The notes beneath the pieces are model-generated. The model was not told where the DNA came from. It searched no databases and saw only the letters and a list, made by a program, of their open reading frames with translations. 64,000 bases of DNA from Clostridia bacterium (lineage in GTDB: Bacteria > Bacillota > Clostridia > Christensenellales > Aristaeellaceae). Of the stretch, positions 43,331 through 50,700 are shown one piece after another. Within the stretch, counting starts at the first letter, position 1; each line of letters begins with the position of its first letter. Location: assembly GCA_017395065.1 (NCBI GenBank), contig JAFPWH010000051.1:62001-126000 (forward strand). Direction: 5' to 3'. The position numbers were made by a program, and so were the translations under genes.

Positions 43331-44092
43331 ATGAACTACACCCCTGTCACAGTCATCTCAGCAACCACCACCAGTTACGGAAAACCTTCCTCACGCACGA
43401 TCAACGCTGCCCGGATCGAGTCCGACTCAAATTGTGCTTACCTCTTCGAGCCAACGAAGAGAGATCTCGATATCCTCGGATTTGAAATCAGCCCTGGCTC
43501 AACCATTATCGACCAAGACAAGCATTACACTTGCAGCGAGGTTCAATCTTCAGTGTTTTGCAAGAGGCAGATGATCTGCGCCATCGTAAAGCCCATCACC
43601 ATAGCTGAACAGACAACAGAGGAACATACCACAGGCCCTGAAAACACCAGTCAGGAAACCGAAACCATTCAGCGCAAACTCGAAGAACTCCACTCCATGC
43701 TTGAGACCGCTAAGAACTCAGAAGCTACGCAGCCCATGATCCCGCTCATTGAAACCGCTATTGAGGCTCATGAGGATAACCTCAAGAACATTCGGATCGC
43801 TGAGGATCTGAAGCGCAAATTGCCGAAGCAAATCATCCTGCGTGCTACGCACATCGCCACCTGGGCAAAGGATCGTTACTGCTTAGGTGTCTACTACCCA
43901 GTCGATGATCATTACGTCTTCGAACTGGAGCAGACTAAGAGATGGTTCAGCCTCTGCAAGTTTCTTCCCAGAGTTGGTTACCTGCTGATTCCCGAAGATA
44001 GCAATTGCAAGTACGTGGTCACGAGCGTAAGCTATCGCGACAAGCGTCCCAAGAGGACCATCTTTACCGCTGTCCCCGCTAATGTTGCCTGA
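43331..44092 (+). CDS. Hypothetical protein, the only rightward gene in the locus
   Basis: A 253-residue protein preceded by AGGAGGTACGCATTC. The N-terminal 90 residues contain a Cys-containing beta-rich part (YLFEPTKRDLDILGFEISPGS, CSEVQSSVFCKRQ). A Glu/Thr-rich linker and a helical stretch (about 110-150) follow, then a C-terminal beta domain ending YVVTSVSYRDKRPKRTIFTAV. The N- and C-terminal domains look like two versions of one beta fold (EVQSSVFCKRQMICAIV and YVVTSVSYRDKRPKRTIF). I do not recognise a family. It is followed by a clear terminator and is controlled separately from its neighbours. Confidence 0.72.
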   Translation: MNYTPVTVISATTTSYGKPSSRTINAARIESDSNCAYLFEPTKRDLDILGFEISPGSTIIDQDKHYTCSEVQSSVFCKRQMICAIVKPITIAEQTTEEHTTGPENTSQETETIQRKLEELHSMLETAKNSEATQPMIPLIETAIEAHEDNLKNIRIAEDLKRKLPKQIILRATHIATWAKDRYCLGVYYPVDDHYVFELEQTKRWFSLCKFLPRVGYLLIPEDSNCKYVVTSVSYRDKRPKRTIFTAVPANVA

Positions 44093-44102
44093 TGCTCTTT
44101 CC

Positions 44103-44126
44103 AGCCGCCGCACGGCGGCTTTTTTG
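44103..44126 (+). terminator. Intrinsic terminator
   Basis: AGCCGCC (44103-44109) and GGCGGCT (44114-44120) form a 7-bp GC-rich stem with a 4-base loop followed by a T run. It ends the rightward gene at 43331-44092. Confidence 0.9.
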
Positions 44127-44221
44127 TTTACTCTCCTTTCTCCAGCAACCACTTGGCGCTGTTCTCTGCAGTCGTAATGTCTCCGGCTGCGGAGAACAAC
44201 GTCAAATCTGTCTGCTTCCTG

Positions 44222-44350
44222 TTCGTTTCTTATTTGCTACTCAACCCAGAGAATTATTAAGCCGTTCGTTTGTTATTGACTACTTGACCCAGGCAGTTTA
44301 TTCACCGTTCATTTGTTATTGACAACCCGCCCCAAGTGGGCGATAGCCCC
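44222..44350. repeat. Array B: three degenerate 43-bp tandem units
   Basis: Units at 44222-44264, 44265-44307 and 44308-44350 share TTC-N-TTT-N-TTATT, then ACTYRACCCA and an end CCG or CCC. As in array A, the unit nearest the ORF stop carries a GC hairpin (CGCCC/GGGCG). It is followed by AGTCTGTCTGAAA and the stop of the aldolase-fusion gene. Arrays A and B have the same orientation, 2433 bases apart. Confidence 0.7.
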
Positions 44351-44380
44351 AGGTCTGGCAAATAGTCTGTCTGAAATCTC

Positions 44381-45937
44381 TCAAGCCGCTATTTGGCCGT
44401 TGAAAACCGGAGTGTTTTGCACTATTTGCACAATTTTTCTCCCGTTTTCGGCGCTTTGAGCGTAGAACTTGTCAAAGACCATTTTGTTGACAATGAACAT
44501 AAAGGACATTCCATAAGAGAGGTGCAGGTCGTTGAGTCCAATGTGGATTTCGTCAATTCCGTCCAGCTTAAGCACTTCGTCAATGCACTCGACTGCTTCT
44601 TTAGTCTCCAGCAGGAGCGACGTTTTGCAGCGTCTGCGTACCACACTGATAAAAGAATTGACCTCCTCAACAGTCTTCCAGTAGGGCAGCATGATGATGT
44701 CCGCGCCTGCGGCAATCACGGCGTCGATCTCCGCCTGAGAGCCCTCATACCAAGAATTCACGCGCACCATCAACTTCGCCCTGTTCAGTAGCGGCTTGAT
44801 TTGTGCAATGTCGGATATGCTGTGTTTAGATTTCACTGTGTTCAGATTATGCTGCCGTTCTTCTTTCCCCCGCGTCTCAAGATCTATCCATATCCTGTCT
44901 ACGCCGTACTTTTCTGCCACGAGCGCAACGTCTGGCCTATTTGTGATGTAAAAAACAATAAGCGGTTTAACTTTATAACTGAATAACTCGATAAAAAAGA
45001 TGTTATCCTTTATGCTTATGCTTTTAATATCTAGCTTTCCAGTTGCTCTCATCAGGGCTTGTTCGCCATTATCATATTCAATTACTTGCCCATCTTGCAG
45101 AATTGCAACTCTTCCAGTAACGCATTCTAAAAACTTTTGAAGCGGTAGTCCACTATTGTCGTAACGTAAGTATCCAGAAAAATCTTGAAGCTCTATTCCT
45201 GCTTCCTGACACGTAGTTTTAATGCTTTCTCTAACAGAGAAAGGCATAATTGAATCTGCCAAAATGACACGCTGGATCTTATTCGCTTCGAGATGTTCTT
45301 TGAGCCGTTTTAGATTACCAAGAACCGGAATCCCGTTTATGAGTGTACCAATTTCCGAATCATGATATGTAAAAATACAAACAATTTGCGCCGCACTTTT
45401 CGGATCATCCTCGATTTGCCTTCTTACGATTCTTGCTGTCTCACCTGTACCAACAAGCATAACGTTTACAGCACTCTTTCGGGTAAGACGACGAAGCTCT
45501 TCTTGGAAAAAGCGATTGATAAAACGAATAGAAGCAGTTATTATAAACTGGATAATACCCCCTAAGACATAATAGGAAACTGGCATGCGGTTAGAATAAT
45601 CCCTATATGTTGGAATTAGAGAGATTACAAGCATAGATATTCCAACATGCAATGCTGATGTAATAACGTTTGCTCCGATTATTCGGTTTAGATCATGCAT
45701 GCCGGCATACTGCCACATACCACCGTACAGACGGCAGAGCGCAAACACTACAACTGATGCAAGAACACAAAACGGTATAAACGTCCAGTAATAGTCTATA
45801 TACTGTTGTCCAAGACGAATCTGGCCGTTTGAATAGAAACGAATATATATGGCTAGCAAGTATGAGAGCACAAAAGCCAAGATGTCTAAAACAACGACCC
45901 AAGCGTTATGACGAAGAAAATGCTTAACTCTTTCCAT
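44381..45937 (-). CDS. Membrane Rossmann (CapD/PglD N-terminal-like) protein fused to a truncated aldolase domain
   Basis: A 518-residue protein of unusual make-up. Residues 1-145 form four membrane helices, as in CapD/WbpM-type proteins. Residues about 155-290 are a CoA-binding-like Rossmann domain (VNVMLVGTGETARIVRRQI). No epimerase or dehydratase domain follows. Instead residues about 325-480 resemble HpcH/HpaI aldolase/citrate lyase proteins (IVFYITNRPDVALVAEKYGVDRIWIDLE, LMVRVNSWYEGSQAEIDA, LLLETKEAVECIDEVL, EIHIGLNDLHLSYG). The barrel should continue for some 60-80 residues but breaks after SYGMSFM into an unrelated tail. Either the gene is truncated or the tail has replaced the end of the barrel. 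Confidence 0.8.
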   Translation of the reverse strand: MERVKHFLRHNAWVVVLDILAFVLSYLLAIYIRFYSNGQIRLGQQYIDYYWTFIPFCVLASVVVFALCRLYGGMWQYAGMHDLNRIIGANVITSALHVGISMLVISLIPTYRDYSNRMPVSYYVLGGIIQFIITASIRFINRFFQEELRRLTRKSAVNVMLVGTGETARIVRRQIEDDPKSAAQIVCIFTYHDSEIGTLINGIPVLGNLKRLKEHLEANKIQRVILADSIMPFSVRESIKTTCQEAGIELQDFSGYLRYDNSGLPLQKFLECVTGRVAILQDGQVIEYDNGEQALMRATGKLDIKSISIKDNIFFIELFSYKVKPLIVFYITNRPDVALVAEKYGVDRIWIDLETRGKEERQHNLNTVKSKHSISDIAQIKPLLNRAKLMVRVNSWYEGSQAEIDAVIAAGADIIMLPYWKTVEEVNSFISVVRRRCKTSLLLETKEAVECIDEVLKLDGIDEIHIGLNDLHLSYGMSFMFIVNKMVFDKFYAQSAENGRKIVQIVQNTPVFNGQIAA

Positions 45938-45997
45938 TGTTTTCTCGTTATTGCACCTTTTAAACAGTTTTTATAACCCAATTACATAGTCACTTAC

Positions 45998-46088
45998 ACA
46001 CTAACAACCCGGACGTGCCTTTTCGTATTTTCACTATTGAGAGCACTAACAGATGGTACGTGGGTTTTCACGTCCAGTCTTTTAGTGT
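45998..46088 (-). promoter_or_regulatory. Bipartite 7-6-7 motifs able to form alternative hairpins
   Basis: ACACTAA-N6-GGACGTG occurs at 45998-46017, a near copy GCACTAA-N6-GTACGTG at 46043-46062, and the inverted complement CACGTCC-N6-TTAGTGT at 46069-46088. In leftward RNA the first element (from 46088) can pair with either of the two following ones, giving mutually exclusive hairpins. This lies 61-151 bases upstream of the 45937 start. It may be an RNA switch or a protein-binding cluster. Confidence 0.6.
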
Positions 46089-46526
46089 TCATGCCGGTTG
46101 TACATTCAGTTCGAGGGCAAAGTAGTTGTTTTTACCTGTCTGAAGTGCTCTGGAGTCGTTACTGGCGAGAATTTTTGTTTAGTTTATACAAATTGTAAGT
46201 ACTGTCTGGTGCTTAGTTTTGTTTATTTCTACTGGAGGTTTGTTTGTTTGAAAGAAATTTCTGATTCTGTCTTTATTGATATTGTTTTGCAACACAAGTA
46301 CTTCCTATCGCAGACTTGTCAAGTGGGTATTGAAGTTGGAATGATGCTTTTCAGTGAACTCCATTGCTGCGAAACCTTTGCGCAGCTGACGTGTTTTAAA
46401 TACATGCGATAATATATAGGTCCCGTCAAATTCGGTCTTGAAGCCTTTTTTGTAACGGTTGCGATTCTGATCCGGTGTGAGCCGGGATCGTACTGCGCTT
46501 CGTAAATGAACGCTGTTTATAAAAAC

Positions 46527-46590
46527 GGTAAGCATACCACCGATGCTCAGTTGCCTGATCGCAGTGAATTCCCGTCAGCTCATGCTTACC
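46527..46590. repeat. Inverted repeat GGTAAGCAT...ATGCTTACC
   Basis: Perfect 9-base arms at 46527-46535 and 46582-46590 enclose 46 bases. It lies 128 bases downstream of the leftward LCP-like gene. It is not followed by a T run, so it is not a standard terminator. Confidence 0.55.
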
Positions 46591-46717
46591 TGTTTTGTAC
46601 TTCTTTGGGCATAGCTTCGCCGTCCCGCATGCCTTTGACAGCTGCGGGGCGGCTGAAATCTGTGCTCAGGTGCTTTTTTCGCCTGTCAAACCGACAGTGC
46701 GAACTTTACTCCGTCTT

Positions 46718-47779
46718 TTAGTCTTCGCCGTAGAGGAAATCCAGCATATCCTCGGTGTTGGCTTCCTTGTCGATCAGGTGGCCCTGTACGCCCGCGACGG
46801 TATCGTAGGGATCGGTGGCCTCCAAAGGCAGAACCTTGCAGCTGACGGTATCGAAGATGTTGACTCCCTGCTTTGACGCGTTGTAGGCAACTCTGGCAAG
46901 CGTCATGGAGATATTGTAGATATCGTCGTCGCTCAGGTTGTTGTAGGACATTTGGAAAATGGGCGACATCTGCCGGAGCATGAATATGTAGTCTTCGTCT
47001 GTCATGCTGTCCAGGTTGATGGCGCGTCTGCCCTCTACCTGATCGGGATAGCCGCTTTCATCGGTGTAGAACACGAGGGTGGAAGCGATAGAGGTGCTGA
47101 CTGCGTGGAACATGTTGGACACGACCTCGATCTCACGCTGGCAGCAGTTGTATACAGAATCGTACTGAAGCCAGCCAAATCCCACAGCCTGAAGGCCGTT
47201 CAAATGGGTTTCGGGCCCGAATTCGTTGAGGTAGTATTCGTCCGCGAGCAGGTCCAGCGTCGACTGGCTCAGTGTGCCGCGGGCCGCCATGGCCTGCAAC
47301 TGCTCCTTTTTGGAGCCCACCATGCCGTTGAGCGCGTTGCGCTCAGCCCTGGAAACGTCCACGACCACGCCGCCGTAGGAGTCGATCATGGAGGCAAGGT
47401 TCAGGTAGTTCAGAGACATGTACAGCGTGATGTTTGTGCCGAAGTTGTCATTAAAGACCTTCATGGCCTCCTCTGGGCCGTTGTTGCGGTAGGGCATGTC
47501 CAGCTTTTGGGGTACGTCATAGCCCTCGTAGTCGATAAATGTATCCCATGTGAACATGCACAGGCGAATCTTGCCGGTTTCGGGATGCATCGCTACGACC
47601 ATCAGCGTATTGCCCGCGTTGCCTTGGGAGTTGTTCATGCCTTCGTTGCAGATGAGCAGGAAGTTGACCCAGCCGTCGTCCGCTTCTTCGGCAAAAGCTT
47701 CGGAAGCGAACATGCCGAGCGCCAGGCACAGCGTAAGAAGCGTCACAAGAAAACGCTTAACAGAGTTCATCTTTTTCAT
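46718..47779 (-). CDS. LCP-like secreted protein with substituted key arginines
   Basis: A 353-residue exported protein with a signal peptide (KRFLVTLLTLCLALGMFASEAFA). The body resembles LytR-CpsA-Psr proteins, which attach polymers to peptidoglycan: NTLMVVAMHPETGKIRLCMFTWDTFIDY, then FNDNFGTNITLYMSLNYLNLASMIDSYGGVVVDVS. Two arginines that bind the pyrophosphate donor are replaced: the position of RSDT reads GNT and that of PRDT reads WDT. The usual N-terminal membrane anchor is a cleavable signal instead. It may therefore be a binding or scaffold protein. It follows the giant YD-like gene by 15 bases. Confidence 0.72.
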   Translation of the reverse strand: MKKMNSVKRFLVTLLTLCLALGMFASEAFAEEADDGWVNFLLICNEGMNNSQGNAGNTLMVVAMHPETGKIRLCMFTWDTFIDYEGYDVPQKLDMPYRNNGPEEAMKVFNDNFGTNITLYMSLNYLNLASMIDSYGGVVVDVSRAERNALNGMVGSKKEQLQAMAARGTLSQSTLDLLADEYYLNEFGPETHLNGLQAVGFGWLQYDSVYNCCQREIEVVSNMFHAVSTSIASTLVFYTDESGYPDQVEGRRAINLDSMTDEDYIFMLRQMSPIFQMSYNNLSDDDIYNISMTLARVAYNASKQGVNIFDTVSCKVLPLEATDPYDTVAGVQGHLIDKEANTEDMLDFLYGED

Positions 47780-47794
47780 GCGTGCTGTCCTCCG

Positions 47795-50700
47795 TTACTG
47801 ATTGTCCGTCGGGAGGTTGTTGCGGTCCTTGTCGTACCGGCCGGTGATGACGAGATTGCCCTCACTGTCGTAGTAGCCGTTCCAGCCCGCAACGCCCTGG
47901 GCGTTGTTGGTCAGCTTGTTGTAGCGGTCAAGGTACCTTTCGGATACCAGGCGGCCCTGACTGTCGAAACCGCGCTCCACGCTGGAATAGCCCGCGGCAC
48001 ATTCGATCGGCGCGTGGATATCGTCGTAATAGGCTTCCCAGACGCGGTGGTCGTTTTCGTCCACTTCGTACTCTAAGATCGCATAGCCCTCGTCTGTCGT
48101 CATGGGCTTGTTATTTTGGTCGAGGAACGTGACCTCATAGACCCTTGTCACAGGGTAATACAGTATACTCATGCCCCAGGCGCCGTTTGCAGCCGCGCAG
48201 CTCTCGCCCGCCTGATCAAGGTAGTACCTGAAGTATTTCTGTACACGCGAATTGCTGAGGTCATAGTCGAACTTGGTGGCCGCGTAGCCCGCATCGATCA
48301 TGACCGGATCGCCGTTTATGTCAAGGTAGCTTTCCAGATCCAGGTTTCCGTAGGAATTGTAATCTCTGCTGACGGCATAGGCGCCCTCCTTGGTGGTAGG
48401 CTGGCCGTCGGGGCTGAAGTACTTCTCCATGGAGACGGAGCCTCGGCTGGTGTATTCGCGCACGATGACGCTGAGGCCCTCCGCTCCTGTTGCGGGATTG
48501 CCGTTTTTATCGAAGTACTCGCTGCGGATGGCGCGGTCGTACTTGTCGTAAGTCTGAAGCGCGACGGCGCAGGCGTCTTCTTCGGCGCTTTCGTCTGTCT
48601 CCTTCATGATGTAGCTGTGATCCTCGTCGTTTTCGCTCATCAGTTCGCGGGTACTGAAACCGCCTATGGCGATCGGCGCGCGGTTCTCGTCCAGATAGCT
48701 TTCCTGGCTGATGCGTCCGCTCTCGGCGTAGCTGATCGTGTGGATGGCGAAGCCGGCGCGGCTGGGCGCATAGTGGTCGAACTCGTCAAAGTATTCTTCT
48801 TTGATGAGGCGGCTCTGGTCGTCGAATTCCTTGAGCGCGTAGGCGTAAAGGCTGCCCTCGGGTACGACGCCGATCGATTCGGTATCGAAGTACTTTTCGC
48901 CGGTCATGTTGCCGAGCTCGTCGTAATTGTACGTCGCAAGCGCATAGCCCATCGTGGTGTCGGTCAGGTTCCCGTCTGTATCGTAGAACGCTTCCTCGGT
49001 TACGTTGCCCAGCTGATTGTATGCGGTCGTCTTTCTGGCGTAGCCGCGCGCGCCCTTCATGAGCTTGCCCGTGCGGTCGTAGTAGCTGATCTCCGTCTCT
49101 CTGCCGGCAAGGTCGTACTGGTAGCGGACCTCGGCGTAGCTGTTAGCGTACATGGCCGCGTTGCCGTTGATATCATAGTACTTGATCGACATCACCTTGC
49201 CGTCGGCGTCCACCGTGCGTACGAGGTAAGAATAACGCTCTGAAGTGTGGATGGCGGGGCGGCCGTTTGTGTTGTACAGGTGCTCTTCTATGCAATGATT
49301 GCGCTCATTGTAAGTGAAGCTGATCTCGCTGTAGCCGTACTGGCACCATGTCAGATCGCCGTTCTTGTCAAAGTAGCTGCGGCGGGTGACGTTGTTATTG
49401 TTGTCGTAGGTGTAGCCGATCGCGCAGTAGGTGCCTCCAATGGTGGTGGGCTTGCCTTCCACGTCCAGGTATTCGCGCTTGATCAGGCGCTGCCTGTCAT
49501 CCCAGCTGTTTCGGAGGGATGCATAGCCGCTGGCGCAGATTACCGGCGCGTCCTCGTTGTTCACGTAGGTTTCGGTCAGTATACTGCCGTTTTTGTCCAG
49601 CGTCCTGATCAGGGCTGAATAGCCGGCGGAGATATACGTGCGGTTAAAGTGGTCGTCGTAGTAAATTACTTTGTCCACATACAGGCTTTCGTTGTACCTG
49701 TACTCGCTCATCGCGTAGCCGTCCTTGAACAGTGTGGGCTGGCCGTAGGTGTCTACGTAGATGGTGCGCCATACCCTGCCCTGCTGCCCGTATTCGTAGC
49801 GTATTCCGGCGTAGCCTGCCGAGATCATGGTGGCCGTCCCGTTCTTGCCAAGATAGTCCACGCTGATATTGCGATCCTGCGAGTCGTAGGCGTAGAGCAC
49901 TGTGGAATAGCCTGCCGCGGTCTCAACGGGCTGCAGCGCCGCGTTCAAATACTCCACACGGGTCAGATTGCCCCTCGCGTCGTAGGAGCGGCGCGAAGCG
50001 GCGATCCTGTCGGTAAGGGAGGCGATGCGCTCTTCTTCGTCCAGGTACTGTTCGAGGAGCACGTGATTGAACGCGTCGTATTCCCTCTGCCATACGCTGA
50101 AGCCCTCGGGCAGGCGGATGAGCTTGTCGTCGGTGCCCAGATAGCGCACCTGGAGCGTGTTGCCCGCGTTATCGTACAGATAAGCGATCGCAGAGTAGCC
50201 CTTCTTGACCAGCACGCGGTTCATGCCCGTGTCCAGGTAGCTTTCCTGCGTCATGCGGTCTCTTGCGTCGTAGGTGTATTCGACCGCCGCGTAACCGGGC
50301 TCAATCATGACGATTTGAGTATCCATATAGAACACGCTCTTGACGCGATTGCCGCGCTTGTCGTATTCATGCTTTACGCGGTTGTATCCGTCGGGCAGGC
50401 GGGTAGGCTCGCCCTCGAATACGTACCAGGCCTGCTCGGTGAGGTTGCCGCTTTCGTCCCTCTGATAGCTTATGTAGCTGTAGGGCTCCGCTTGCAGCAT
50501 GTATTCGCCGTCCTCGCCGAAATACGCTTCACTGGTAAGATAGCCCTGGGAATTGCGGCCCATCACGCGCTTTGCGTAGCCTGCGCTTTGCACCAGAAGC
50601 TTGCCCTTGCCGTCGCTGAAGGCTTCGCTCAGGAGATTGCCCATTGCGTCATAAGTGCATTCTCTTAGGGCATAGCCCTTGGAGGAGACCACGGGTTCGC

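Larger units (their letters stand above)
45938..46717. other. 780-base intergenic region with structured repeats
   Basis: No convincing gene. Short frames here (46098-46412 plus, 46305-46535 minus) lack ribosome sites and family features. The region holds three copies of a bipartite motif at 45998-46088 and a long inverted repeat at 46527-46590. It separates the GC-rich part of the locus from the AT-rich part and may carry the leader of the 44381-45937 gene. Confidence 0.5.

Noticed and set aside
46043-46088. Invertible DNA segment (phase-variable promoter)
   Set aside because: The inverted elements are too close (about 6 to 50 bases between arms) and no dedicated invertase is adjacent; RNA hairpins or protein sites are more likely.
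46098-46412. 104-codon rightward ORF rich in Cys and Phe
   Set aside because: Composition reflects T-rich DNA; no ribosome site, no conserved motif.
46305-46535. 76-codon leftward ORF in the 780-base gap
   Set aside because: No ribosome site and no family resemblance.
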